Shown: in pieces, positions 43,113 through 52,099 of the stretch
Layout of the letters: each line of letters begins with the position of its first letter
Position numbering within the stretch: position 1 is the first letter of the stretch
Source: Sulfitobacter sp. CW3
Lineage (GTDB): Bacteria; Pseudomonadota; Alphaproteobacteria; Rhodobacterales; Rhodobacteraceae
NCBI RefSeq assembly: GCF_019392245.1
Contig: NZ_JAHXRL010000007.1
Span: forward strand, 124,001-188,000
Length of the DNA: 64,000 nt
Reading direction: 5' to 3'
Translations under genes and position numbers: made by a program
Notes under the pieces: model-generated
The model's input: only the letters and a program-made list of their open reading frames with translations
Databases searched by the model: none
What the model was told of the DNA's origin: nothing

Positions 43113-44273
43113 CTAGACTGCCTCGATGATTGTGACGTTAGCGATACCGCCGCCCTCGCACATTGTTTGCAACCCGTATTTCTTGCCCTGTGCATGCAGG
43201 CTGTGCACCAGCGTCGTCATCAAGCGCGCGCCAGACGCCCCCAACGGATGGCCAAGCGCAATAGCGCCGCCATTTACGTTCAGCTTTTCAGGATCGGCAC
43301 CCGTGTGCTTGAGCCAAGCCATCGGGATCGGCGCAAAGGCTTCGTTCACCTCGAACAGATCAATATCGCCGATCTTCAGTCCCGCACGTTCCAATGCGCG
43401 GTCGGTGGCAGGCAGTGGCTCTTCCAGCATGATGACAGGATCACCGGCGGTCACCGTCAGGTTTACGATCCGCGCCTTGGGGGTCAGGTTGTATTTCTTT
43501 AACGCCGCCTCGGACACCACCAGCACACCCGCCGCGCCATCACAAATCTGCGACGCATTCGCCGCCGAGATCATACCGTTCGGATCCAGCAGTTTTACGC
43601 TTGAAATAGTCTCTAGCGTTGCATCATCGCGAATGCCTTCGTCGCGGGTGTGCATACCGCCTTCGATTGCCAGCGGTACGATTTCAGCATCAAACGCACC
43701 TGCATTGCTGGCGACCGTGGCACGGCGGTGGCTTTCCAAGGCATAGCTGTCCAGCTCTTCGCGGTTAAACCCGTGCTTTTGCGCGACCATCTCGGCCCCG
43801 ATAAACTGGCTAAAGTTCTTGGTGCCATAGCGTTCCGCGATACGGTCGCTAAACGGCCCCTCGCCCAGCCCCGCCTTGGCGTGCAAGGTCACGTTCGACA
43901 TCATCGGCACGCGCGTCATGCTTTCGACACCCATGGCGACAACCACATCTTGCGTTCCCGACATCACCGCTTGGGCCGCGAATTGTACCGCTTGTTGCGA
44001 GCTGCCACATTGCCGGTCGATCGTTACGGCAGGCACCGATTGCGGCAGGTTTGACGCCAAGACGCAATTGCGCCCGAACGCAAACGACTGCTCGCCCGCT
44101 TGGGTCACACAGCCAACGATCACATCGTCGATGATTGCCCCGTCAATGCCACTGCGCGCGACCAGTGCATTCAGCACCTCGGCCCCTAAATCCGCCGGGT
44201 GCCAGTCACGCAAAGCACCCCCGCGTCGCCCGCCAGCCGTGCGAACTGTTTCTACAATATATGCGTCAGCCAT
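43113..44273 (-). CDS. Acetyl-CoA C-acyltransferase (thiolase)
   Basis: Second thiolase of the window, 386 residues. The acyl-enzyme cysteine is in TIDRQCGSSQQAVQFA near residue 87, the loop is GGAIALGHPLGASGARL near 336, and the second cysteine is in LQTMCEGGGIANVTI near 369. It lies 24 bases after an HSD10-like SDR gene. The pair forms a dehydrogenase-thiolase unit, as in branched-chain or dicarboxylic acyl-CoA breakdown. Confidence 0.92.
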   Translation of the reverse strand: MADAYIVETVRTAGGRRGGALRDWHPADLGAEVLNALVARSGIDGAIIDDVIVGCVTQAGEQSFAFGRNCVLASNLPQSVPAVTIDRQCGSSQQAVQFAAQAVMSGTQDVVVAMGVESMTRVPMMSNVTLHAKAGLGEGPFSDRIAERYGTKNFSQFIGAEMVAQKHGFNREELDSYALESHRRATVASNAGAFDAEIVPLAIEGGMHTRDEGIRDDATLETISSVKLLDPNGMISAANASQICDGAAGVLVVSEAALKKYNLTPKARIVNLTVTAGDPVIMLEEPLPATDRALERAGLKIGDIDLFEVNEAFAPIPMAWLKHTGADPEKLNVNGGAIALGHPLGASGARLMTTLVHSLHAQGKKYGLQTMCEGGGIANVTIIEAV

Positions 44274-44297
44274 GGTTTTCCCCTCCCGGAAAGATCG

Positions 44298-45059
44298 TTA
44301 CTTCGGTGCCATACGGATCGCGCCATCAAGGCGGATTGTTTCGCCGTTCAGCATGGGGTTGTCGATAATTGCGCCAACCATCTTGGCGTATTCCGACGGG
44401 TCCCCCAACCGGCTTGGGAACGGCACTTGCGCACCCAGCGATGTTTGCGCTTCTTCTGGCAAGCTGGCCAAAAGCGGCGTCAGGAACAGACCCGGTGCGA
44501 TTGTCATCACGCGGATGCCATAGCGCGCAAGCTCGCGGGCGATCGGCAAGGTCATGCCCACAATACCGCCCTTGGACGCGGCATAGGCCGCCTGCCCGAT
44601 CTGCCCGTCAAACGCCGCAACCGATGCGGTGTTGATGATCACGCCACGCTCTTCCCTGATGGGGTCGGCCTTGTGCAATGCTGCGGCGAATTTCGATAAT
44701 ACGTTGAAAGACCCCAAAAGGTTGACGTTGATCACCCCGGCAAAGCTTTCCAACGGCAGCGCGTCGCCTTCGCGGCTGACGACTTTGGCTGGTGGTCCGA
44801 TGCCTGCACAGTTCACCAAGATGCGCGCCTTGCCATGCACACCTTCGGCATCTGCAATTGCAGTGGCGACAGCGTTTTCATCCGTCACGTTCACCTTGAA
44901 AAATTTACCACCGATTTCGGCGGCTTTGGCCTCGCCCATGTCTGCATTCATGTCAAAGATCGCGACCTTGGCACCGGCCTTGGCCAGCATTTCAGCTGTC
45001 GCACCCCCCAAACCAGATGCGCCGCCGGTTACAATCGCGGCTTGTCCTTGAAGTTCCAT
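44298..45059 (-). CDS. SDR, 3-hydroxyacyl-CoA dehydrogenase type II (HSD17B10-like)
   Basis: A 253-residue SDR. TGGASGLGGATAEMLAKAGA near residue 12 and the NAD-selecting aspartate in VAIFDMNAD are followed by NCAGIGPPAKVV. The insertion EERGVIINTASVAAFDGQIG and catalytic YAASKGG are the pattern of human HSD10 and bacterial 2-methyl-3-hydroxybutyryl-CoA dehydrogenases. It should oxidise an (S)-3-hydroxyacyl-CoA, whose product the adjacent thiolase would cleave. Confidence 0.9.
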   Translation of the reverse strand: MELQGQAAIVTGGASGLGGATAEMLAKAGAKVAIFDMNADMGEAKAAEIGGKFFKVNVTDENAVATAIADAEGVHGKARILVNCAGIGPPAKVVSREGDALPLESFAGVINVNLLGSFNVLSKFAAALHKADPIREERGVIINTASVAAFDGQIGQAAYAASKGGIVGMTLPIARELARYGIRVMTIAPGLFLTPLLASLPEEAQTSLGAQVPFPSRLGDPSEYAKMVGAIIDNPMLNGETIRLDGAIRMAPK

Positions 45060-45179
45060 AGTCTGTCTTCCCCCTGGCAGCCTACGCCGCCCCCTTATTT
45101 GAATTTCACGGGAATGTTGCGCGGGGCGCGGGGGAATTCAATCGAAAAGCCGGAAAGATGCAGAATAATACGCAGCCCG

Positions 45180-46460
45180 TTACTCGGGCACCTTGGCCCC
45201 TTGGGCAATCGTCGGCGGTGCGTTGTTCAGCTGTTCAATCGCAAAACCGGCGGCGGCTTTGTAGCGGGCCATAAAGGCATTGCGTTCTTCCTCAGGGACC
45301 ACATCATTGATGTCGGTAAATTCCCCTGCACACCGATCGTTCACCATGTTCAAAAGGCCAAATGGCCCTGCCCCACGGTTGCGCAAGATCAGCTCTGATA
45401 CAGGTCCGCACAGCGCGTCGTCATACGCGTGCAAAGCGGCAGGCGTCACACCATGCTTCAACATAGACGCGCCGATGGTGCGTGCATCGATGATCGCCTG
45501 GCTGGCCCCGTTTGACCCGGTCGGATACATCGCATGCGCCGCATCCCCCATCAAAGCCACAGATCCTTCGACCCAAGTATCAACCGGATCACGGTCGATC
45601 ATCGGGTTTTCATAGGCAATTTCGGCACCGTTCAGCAAGGCAGGCACATCTAGCCAATCATAGGTCCAACCTTCGAAATGATGGATAAAATCGGACACTT
45701 TGGCAGGTTTGTACCAGCCGCTTTTGCGGTCTTCGGTTTCGTCTAACGTTACTTCGGCGATCCAGTTGATATCGGCATAGCCCTGATCATCCACCTGCGA
45801 AATCGGATAGATCACCATGCGTTGCAGATGCGTGCCCAACCCAATAAAGGACGATCCCGTCCGGCTGGGTTTTGCCCGCGTCGTGCCGCGCCACATCAAT
45901 GCACCGCCCCAATGGATCGGCGGCTGATCGGGGTGCATCTGCGCGCGGATCGCCGAATGAATACCGTCTGCGCCAATCAACAACGTACCAATTTCAACGG
46001 CCTTGCGGCCATCGGCGTGGGCAATCTGCGCGCTGACTGTCCCGTCGGCGTTCTGGACATACCCCGTGACCTTTGCACCCAGCTGCACCGCGTTACTGCC
46101 TGCGCGTTCAATCAGCGTATCATACATCAACATATGCAGCTTGCCCCGGTGTGCTGCGTATTGTGGCCAGTTATAGCCAGCTTCGGTCCCGCGCGGTTCA
46201 GCGTATATTTCCTGCCCCTGCTGCCCGACCAAAGCCCATTCGCGCGCGGGCACTCCGACCTTGTCCAGATCGGCAGCGGTGATGCCCAGATCAAACAGTT
46301 CGCGCACGGCGTTTGGCTGGATGTTGATCCCGACCCCCAAAGGTTTCAATTCGCGCACCGATTCAAAAACGGTGCAGCGCACGCCAATCTGATCAAGCGT
46401 CAAGGCAAGGGCCAACCCACCAATGCCACCACCAGCAATCAAGACATGGGGTTTGGACAT
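45180..46460 (-). CDS. Flavin-dependent monooxygenase/oxidoreductase (salicylate hydroxylase-like group A)
   Basis: A 426-residue single-component FAD monooxygenase. The dinucleotide loop GGGIGG is at residues 10-15, the middle motif is LIGADGIHSAIRAQM near 158, and the second FAD motif is ALMGDAAHAMYPTGSNGASQ near 300. Group A enzymes hydroxylate aromatic rings using NAD(P)H; sequence layout is nearest to PhzS-like and salicylate-type members. It is the first gene after the MarR gene in the minus-strand block, 42 bases downstream of it. Confidence 0.88.
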   Translation of the reverse strand: MSKPHVLIAGGGIGGLALALTLDQIGVRCTVFESVRELKPLGVGINIQPNAVRELFDLGITAADLDKVGVPAREWALVGQQGQEIYAEPRGTEAGYNWPQYAAHRGKLHMLMYDTLIERAGSNAVQLGAKVTGYVQNADGTVSAQIAHADGRKAVEIGTLLIGADGIHSAIRAQMHPDQPPIHWGGALMWRGTTRAKPSRTGSSFIGLGTHLQRMVIYPISQVDDQGYADINWIAEVTLDETEDRKSGWYKPAKVSDFIHHFEGWTYDWLDVPALLNGAEIAYENPMIDRDPVDTWVEGSVALMGDAAHAMYPTGSNGASQAIIDARTIGASMLKHGVTPAALHAYDDALCGPVSELILRNRGAGPFGLLNMVNDRCAGEFTDINDVVPEEERNAFMARYKAAAGFAIEQLNNAPPTIAQGAKVPE

Positions 46461-46502
46461 AATTTTTACCGCCTTTGAAGAAATTTAAGATGTGTTAGCA
46501 GA

Positions 46503-46946
46503 TCACCGAAGCGGGTCAAACCCATCCTCAAGGCCAACCGCCTTGCTGGCCAATGCGATGAACTGCGCGCGCTCTGCGTCCGAAAGCCCGCTCAGGATGT
46601 CACTTTGCAAGGCGCTGACGATTGGCGCGGCCTTGTGCAAAACCTCCCGCCCCTGCGCGGTTAGCGTGACGTGCCGGGCGCGTTTGTCGTCGGGGTTAAT
46701 GCTGCGGATGACCCAGGTTTTACGTTCAAGCCGATCAACAACGCCCCCGATGGTCGCGCGGTCATACGCAATGTGATGCGCAAGGCGGGCCTGATCCAGG
46801 CCGGGGGTATCGTTGATGGTCTGCAAGGCTGCAAACTGGACCGACGTCATATCAATACCCGCAGCTTTCATCTGCTCGGAAAACGTGGCGGTCGAAAGCT
46901 GGTGCAATCGCCGGATCAAATGGCCGGGCATAGCGTTTAAGGGCAT
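46503..46946 (-). CDS. MarR family regulator, MobR-like
   Basis: A 147-residue winged-helix repressor. The recognition segment is LAHHIAYDRATIGGVVDRLE near residue 55 and the wing is RSINPDDKRARHVTLT. It is divergent from a MobA-like 3-hydroxybenzoate hydroxylase gene with 92 bases between, holding two 21-base operator-like sites. In Comamonas testosteroni the MarR-type MobR controls mobA and responds to 3-hydroxybenzoate, so this pair looks equivalent. It may also control the minus-strand genes behind it. Confidence 0.88.
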   Translation of the reverse strand: MPLNAMPGHLIRRLHQLSTATFSEQMKAAGIDMTSVQFAALQTINDTPGLDQARLAHHIAYDRATIGGVVDRLERKTWVIRSINPDDKRARHVTLTAQGREVLHKAAPIVSALQSDILSGLSDAERAQFIALASKAVGLEDGFDPLR

Positions 46947-46959
46947 GTGTCACCTCTAA

Positions 46960-47025
46960 TTGGTATGCATACTTACCATATTGACGCCGCCATGAAAGAC
47001 CCGTTATGGTAAGTGCACTTATTAA
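46960..47025. promoter_or_regulatory. Two oppositely oriented MarR operator candidates
   Basis: Site 1 (46960-46980, read on the minus strand) and site 2 (47005-47025, plus strand) share TATGGTAAGT at their 5' ends and match at about 15 of 21 positions. Site 1 centres on GTATGCATAC; site 2 contains the perfect palindrome TAAGTGCACTTA (47010-47021). Their centres are 45 bases apart, one near each divergent start. Confidence 0.65.
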
Positions 47026-47038
47026 CTAAGGGCGTAAG

Positions 47039-48913
47039 ATGCAGTACCACCTGAACGGATTTCGCGCGGGCAGCCCGGATATCGCGGCATCCACCGGCCC
47101 GGACCATCCCGCCGCGCCGCCTGCGCAAGTGGACGTGCTGATCGTTGGGTGCGGCCCAGCCGGATTGACGCTTGCCGCGCACCTGTCTGCCTTTGGTGAT
47201 ATATCAACCTGCATCATCGACCAGAAATCCGGCCCGCTGCAGATCGGTCAGGCGGACGGCATAGCCTGCCGGTCGGTCGAGATGTTCGAAGCTTTTGGGT
47301 TTTCCAAACGGGTGCTGCGCGAAGCCTATTGGGTGAATGAAACGACGTTCTGGAAACCTGATCCTGCGCGGCCCGATCACATCGCCCGCAGTGGCCGTAT
47401 CCAAGACACCGAAGACGGGCTATCGGAAATGCCCCACGTAATCCTGAGCCAAGCGCGGGTGCATGATTTCTATCTTGATGTGATGCGGCAAGGCCCCCGG
47501 CGGTTAGAGCCGCATTACGATCGCACGTTCATCAGCCTGACGCGCGATGACAGCGCCGATTATCCCATCACAGTTACCATTGAACATAAGCCTGACGGCG
47601 CGGCCCCCCTCTCCGAGACAATCCATGCCCGTTATGTCATCGGTTGCGATGGCGCGCGCAGTGGGGTGCGCCGCGCGATAGGTCGCGATCTGGTTGGGGA
47701 TGCCGCCAATCAGGCGTGGGGTGTCATGGATGTGCTGGTCGAAACAGACTTTCCCGATATCCGGCTGAAATCCGTGATCCATTCAGCGGCCCAAGGCTCC
47801 GTTCTAATCATTCCGCGCGAAGGTGGCTATCTCGTGCGCCTGTATATCGAGTTGGACAAACTGAACCCGGATGAACGCATATCGCAGAAAAACATCACCG
47901 CCCCCCAATTGATCGCGGCAGCACAGCGGATCATCGCCCCCTACACACTAGACGTAAAGGAAATCGCGTGGTGGTCCGTGTACGAAATCGGCCAACGTCT
48001 GTGCGACCAGTTTGATGATGCAGAAAACGGCGCCGACCCAAGGGTATTTATCGCAGGCGATGCCGGCCACACCCACAGCCCCAAAGCCGGGCAAGGCATG
48101 AATGTATCGATGGGTGATGCTTTCAATCTGGGCTGGAAACTGGCCGCTGTCCTGCGCGGGCAATCTGCGCCATCGCTTTTGCACAGCTATTCGGCCGAGC
48201 GTCAGGCCATCGCGCATGAGTTGATCGATTTTGATCGTGCCTTTGCCAAGATGTTCAGCGCGCGACCCAAAACGGCACAGGATGCAGGACAAGACACCAT
48301 AGATCCCTCAGAATTCCAGCGCTACTTCCAAAAGCAAGGGCGCTTTACGGCGGGTACATCTGTGCACTACGGCCCGTCCCTTTTGGTTGGCGATGCGCGA
48401 CACCAGCATCTGGCAAAAGGGTTGGTTGTGGGCATGCGTTTTCATTCAGCGCCCGTGATCCGCGTTGCAGATGCAAAACCGGTGCACTTGGGGCATGTTT
48501 TAAAGGCTGATGGCCGGTGGCGTATTCTGGCATTTGCTGGCGAAGACAACGACCTTCGGCCCCTATGCCGCTATTTAGGGTCGAAATCATCGCCCATCGT
48601 CAAAATAACGCCTAACGGTGCCGACGCCGATGCCGTCATTGATTTTCGGGCAGTTTATCAAACCCCGCACCGCGACATCGACCTGCGCGCCCTGCCCTCT
48701 TTGCTGCTCCCTAAAAAGGGGAAACATCAGCTGACCGATTACGAAAAGATATTTAGCGCCGATCCAGCGTCAGATATTTTCGATCTGCGCGACATCGACA
48801 GGGCAAGCGGATGTATCGTGATCGTGCGGCCAGATCAGTATATCGCCGACGTTCTACCCTTGGACGCACATAGCGCGGTGTCGGAATTCTTTGAAAGCGT
48901 TCTGACCGCTTAG
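47039..48913 (+). CDS. FAD-dependent aromatic hydroxylase, 3-hydroxybenzoate 4-monooxygenase-like
   Basis: A 624-residue group A flavoprotein of the phenol-hydroxylase branch. FAD loop GCGPAG at residues 37-42, middle motif IGCDGARSGVRRAIG near 200, second FAD motif IAGDAGHTHSPKAGQGMNVS near 340, and a C-terminal thioredoxin-like domain from about 450. Length and domains agree with MobA, which makes protocatechuate from 3-hydroxybenzoate; phenol or resorcinol hydroxylase remains possible. ATG 47039 has AAGGG upstream. Divergent from a MarR regulator with paired operators. No ring-cleavage gene is in the window. Confidence 0.87.
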   Translation: MQYHLNGFRAGSPDIAASTGPDHPAAPPAQVDVLIVGCGPAGLTLAAHLSAFGDISTCIIDQKSGPLQIGQADGIACRSVEMFEAFGFSKRVLREAYWVNETTFWKPDPARPDHIARSGRIQDTEDGLSEMPHVILSQARVHDFYLDVMRQGPRRLEPHYDRTFISLTRDDSADYPITVTIEHKPDGAAPLSETIHARYVIGCDGARSGVRRAIGRDLVGDAANQAWGVMDVLVETDFPDIRLKSVIHSAAQGSVLIIPREGGYLVRLYIELDKLNPDERISQKNITAPQLIAAAQRIIAPYTLDVKEIAWWSVYEIGQRLCDQFDDAENGADPRVFIAGDAGHTHSPKAGQGMNVSMGDAFNLGWKLAAVLRGQSAPSLLHSYSAERQAIAHELIDFDRAFAKMFSARPKTAQDAGQDTIDPSEFQRYFQKQGRFTAGTSVHYGPSLLVGDARHQHLAKGLVVGMRFHSAPVIRVADAKPVHLGHVLKADGRWRILAFAGEDNDLRPLCRYLGSKSSPIVKITPNGADADAVIDFRAVYQTPHRDIDLRALPSLLLPKKGKHQLTDYEKIFSADPASDIFDLRDIDRASGCIVIVRPDQYIADVLPLDAHSAVSEFFESVLTA

Positions 48914-48918
48914 GTTCA

Positions 48919-50061
48919 TCAAGCCGGTTTCTGCGCCAATTGCCATTTGATCCGGACGAAACCCATCTGAAGCGCAAGACCGACAAAAACAAACGCCATA
49001 TCAAAGATCCAAGGATCATAAATCAACGCGGCTTTGATCGACTGACCCAAGATCGACAACACCGTTCCGAGCGCGAAACACGCCAATCCAAACCGCCCCA
49101 TCAGCTCGACCGGCCAGACCCAACGGCTGGCCGATAGACGCGTGACCCAGCTTTGCGTCGACAGGAAATACACCAACGCCAAAAGATGCAGCAAACGCGG
49201 CGCGGCAAGAAACGTTTTGTCGAAACCTGTTATATAGAAGGGAAACCCGTGATCGTGCAGAAACGACAGCCCGGCGCGGCCATAGAACTGAACGATATCG
49301 ATTTTCAACCACGCCAGAACAAAGATCAGAAACGCCAGCGTTGCCCATCTGGCCCAGGCGACATCGGGGACAAGCCGCTTGCCTGATTTCAACCGCATCC
49401 CGGTGGCCAGACCAATCGCGAACAGGAACTGCCACGCGAAGGGGTTAAAGAACCACCCGCCCTCATTTGGGAAGGCGGGGATATTCAGGCGCGCCTCCCC
49501 AGTCACAACCCACAGCAGGAACGACCCGCCAAGCATGACCCACATATTGCGTCGGCCGACCAGAATCATAACCGGCGTCATCAACAGCAATGCCGCGTAC
49601 ATCGGCAAGATGTTCAGATACCCGAACTGATGCCCCAGCGTCGCAATACCGATGGTCGCCTGAACGGGTGCAGCGATCCATGGGGCAACATTGTTAACGC
49701 CCCACATCTTTTCGGCACCAAACCAATAGGCCGACCCCATCATAATCGCCAAACTGATCATCGTAATGACCAGATGCACCGAATAAAGCGTCCACGCGCG
49801 GCCCCAGCATTTCGCCACAGCACGCCAAAGCGGCAAGCGTTCAAATGCCATCGGATAGGCCAACCCTGCCGCCATTCCGGACATGAACACAAACCCCTCG
49901 GCCGCGTCGGAAAAGCCAAAGTTACGGTTTGTAAAAAGCTCAAGCGGGTTGCCCGGCACATGGTTGATGAAAATCATCACCAGCGCCAACCCCCGAAAGA
50001 AATCGAGACGCGGGTCGCGAGAGGACGCAGGATGGCTGGATAGGGTCATGGATGCAGACAT
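48919..50061 (-). CDS. opgC: OpgC family succinyltransferase for periplasmic glucans
   Basis: A 380-residue inner-membrane acyltransferase with about ten hydrophobic segments that adds succinyl groups to osmoregulated periplasmic glucans. The family start is clear: RDPRLDFFRGLALVMIFINH with the conserved arginine and histidine, then FGFSDAAEGFVFMSG. ATG 50061 lies one base after the opgH stop (TGA-A-ATG), so it is translated by reinitiation; a further start at 50049 is possible. It is convergent with the flavoprotein gene, with only 5 bases between the two stops. Confidence 0.9.
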   Translation of the reverse strand: MSASMTLSSHPASSRDPRLDFFRGLALVMIFINHVPGNPLELFTNRNFGFSDAAEGFVFMSGMAAGLAYPMAFERLPLWRAVAKCWGRAWTLYSVHLVITMISLAIMMGSAYWFGAEKMWGVNNVAPWIAAPVQATIGIATLGHQFGYLNILPMYAALLLMTPVMILVGRRNMWVMLGGSFLLWVVTGEARLNIPAFPNEGGWFFNPFAWQFLFAIGLATGMRLKSGKRLVPDVAWARWATLAFLIFVLAWLKIDIVQFYGRAGLSFLHDHGFPFYITGFDKTFLAAPRLLHLLALVYFLSTQSWVTRLSASRWVWPVELMGRFGLACFALGTVLSILGQSIKAALIYDPWIFDMAFVFVGLALQMGFVRIKWQLAQKPA

Positions 50062-50062
50062 T

Positions 50063-51871
50063 TCAGGCTGGAACAGGTGCGTTCGTCGTATTGGGCGACG
50101 CGAATGAAATCGGGGTTTGGGCCCATTGGCCCATGATCCGATGGTGATCGGCAATGACGCGCGGCAGCGACAGTTCTTCGGGTGTGGCGAAAACCACCCC
50201 GTTTGACGGCTGCGATGTGAACCAGATCACCACGGGGGCCAACACCAGCGGAATACCGATCGGCAAAACCCAAAACATAAGGTTCGCAGCAAAGGTATAG
50301 GTCAGAAAAATGATCGCGATACCCCAAAGCTGTATCCACCATCCGGCGGCGAAAGCCTCGGGCAGGGTCAACCGCCCGTCGCCGCGGGTTTGCGCCGGCC
50401 AACCGCCATCCCGCCCGCTAAGCACCTGAAGCACGGCGCGCGTTTGCCACATCAGCATAATCGGCGCATTGATCGACGACATCAGCAATTCCCGCAGCAT
50501 CCCCCGCAGGGCGGTCAGCGCCCCGCCAAACTGCGAAACCCGCCCGCGCAATGCCGCATCCAGCAAGATAAGCACCTTGGGAAGCACCAACAAACCAAAC
50601 ACCCCCACCGCGACACCGACGGCTTTTGAGGTTTGATCCGACGGGAAAACCGGAAATAGCTGAAAGGTTTCTGGGAAAAAATCAGGCGCGGGCGCGGTTG
50701 CCGTGGCGTATAAGTTAGACGCTAGAAACATCATCCAGAACAGCGGCGCGATATAGCTCAGGATACCTTGGAATAGCGCAAACCGCGACCAGGCTTTCAG
50801 CCCCGGCGCGGAAATCACGCGGATATGTTGCAGGTTCCCCTGACACCAGCGCCGGTCGCGTTTGGCGAAATCGATCATGTTTTCCGGCCCTTCCTCAAAG
50901 GACCCTTCAAGATCGGGATCAACGCGAACAACCCAGCCTGCGCGCGCCAACAGGGCGGCTTCGACATAATCGTGGCTTAGGATATGGCCGCCAAAAGGGG
51001 GCGGTCCAGACAGCTCGGGCAGTGCGCAGCTTTCGGCAAAGGCGCGCACCCGGACCAAGGCATTGTGGCCCCAAAACGCCCCTGTGGCCCCCTGCATTGC
51101 GGCCTGCCCTTGGGCGAATACTGGCGAATAAAAACCCGCCGCGAATTGCATCGCACGGCCAAACCGGGACTGCGCGCCGATGATACGTGGCAAGGTCTGC
51201 AACAGCCCCAGCTTTGGCGCGGCCTGCATCCGGCGCACCATTTCCGCAATGGTCGCCCCTTCCATCAAGCTGTCCGCATCAAGGATCAGCGCAAAGTCGT
51301 AATTTGCCCCGGAGGTTTCAAAGAAATCCTGAATGTTGCCAGCCTTGCGCCCGATGTTGCGCACGCGGCGTCGATAGAAAAACCTTTGCGGTTTACCTTC
51401 CGCTTTGCGGGCATCTTGCTGGCGGTCCTCCCATAAATGGACAAACCAACGCTCCTCCTCGGCCCCGACCCTAGCGTCCTGCGTGTCAGACAGAATGGCG
51501 AAATCAAAATGCTCGGTCAGCCCGAGGCGCGCAATGGCATCATCCATTGCGGCCACGCGGGCGAAAACTGCACCGGGGTCTTCGTTATAGACGGGCATCA
51601 AAATGGCAGTGCGGGCGGTGATCGGCGTTGTCATCGCGGCGGCAGGCTTGCGCGTGGCAATCAACCCCTCGACCGATTGCATCGCGCCCCAAGCCAGCCA
51701 AAACGTGGTGATAAACACCAATGCGGCGCGCACCCCGTCGACCATCTGATACCCGTCCGCGGCACCAAATTGCAAAAACAGCGCAGCGGCACCAGCTCCA
51801 AGGCCGATGCTCATTACCAACGCAAAGACACGCGCCGAAAGCACGCCGCCCGAGAAGGATTTAGCGTTCAT
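50063..51871 (-). CDS. opgH: Periplasmic glucan glucosyltransferase OpgH (MdoH)
   Basis: Inner-membrane family 2 glycosyltransferase that builds the beta-glucan backbone from UDP-glucose. It has two N-terminal membrane helices, the cytoplasmic catalytic domain, then several C-terminal helices. Catalytic features are MPVYNEDPGAVFARV near residue 93, ALILDADSLMEGATI near 195 with the DxD-like pair, and the product-site motif DRRWCQGNLQHI near 340. At 602 residues it is shorter than the E. coli protein (about 850), as in Rhodobacter. It starts 3 bases after the small opgI-like gene. Confidence 0.93.
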   Translation of the reverse strand: MNAKSFSGGVLSARVFALVMSIGLGAGAAALFLQFGAADGYQMVDGVRAALVFITTFWLAWGAMQSVEGLIATRKPAAAMTTPITARTAILMPVYNEDPGAVFARVAAMDDAIARLGLTEHFDFAILSDTQDARVGAEEERWFVHLWEDRQQDARKAEGKPQRFFYRRRVRNIGRKAGNIQDFFETSGANYDFALILDADSLMEGATIAEMVRRMQAAPKLGLLQTLPRIIGAQSRFGRAMQFAAGFYSPVFAQGQAAMQGATGAFWGHNALVRVRAFAESCALPELSGPPPFGGHILSHDYVEAALLARAGWVVRVDPDLEGSFEEGPENMIDFAKRDRRWCQGNLQHIRVISAPGLKAWSRFALFQGILSYIAPLFWMMFLASNLYATATAPAPDFFPETFQLFPVFPSDQTSKAVGVAVGVFGLLVLPKVLILLDAALRGRVSQFGGALTALRGMLRELLMSSINAPIMLMWQTRAVLQVLSGRDGGWPAQTRGDGRLTLPEAFAAGWWIQLWGIAIIFLTYTFAANLMFWVLPIGIPLVLAPVVIWFTSQPSNGVVFATPEELSLPRVIADHHRIMGQWAQTPISFASPNTTNAPVPA

Positions 51872-51874
51872 CTA

Positions 51875-52099
51875 TTAGCGGCCACGCGCCACGAGGCCGA
51901 AACTTTGGATCAGAACAGCCAGCAGCCGCCGCAGCCCGCTTTCTGCGGCCTCAACAACCGTGATGCGTGGCAGTTCAATCACCTGCTGTGGCATCACCAA
52001 AGGGGCATCGGGCAAGGCACCGTCACGCAAAATGGCCGCTTTGCGGGTTTCAAACGCAAAGGGGTCTGAGATAGAATTTATAGTATTCTGAGCAATCAT
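51875..52099 (-). CDS. opgI: Small OpgI-like protein between opgG and opgH
   Basis: A 74-residue protein from ATG 52099, which overlaps the opgG stop (ATGA); in-frame starts 12 and 24 bases upstream are inside opgG. It has no signal peptide or clear membrane helix. The middle is proline-containing (LPDAPLVMPQQVIELPR), followed by a mildly amphipathic helix ending SFGLVARGR. The call rests on position: in Rhodobacter sphaeroides the order is opgG, opgI, opgH, opgC, and opgI is needed for glucan backbone synthesis. I do not recognise the fold. Confidence 0.7.
   Translation of the reverse strand: MIAQNTINSISDPFAFETRKAAILRDGALPDAPLVMPQQVIELPRITVVEAAESGLRRLLAVLIQSFGLVARGR

Noticed and set aside
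45100..45152. Long-range repeat TTGAATT/AATTCAA between the SDR and monooxygenase genes
   Set aside because: Seven-base arms with a spacer of about 27 bases; not convincing as terminator or operator.
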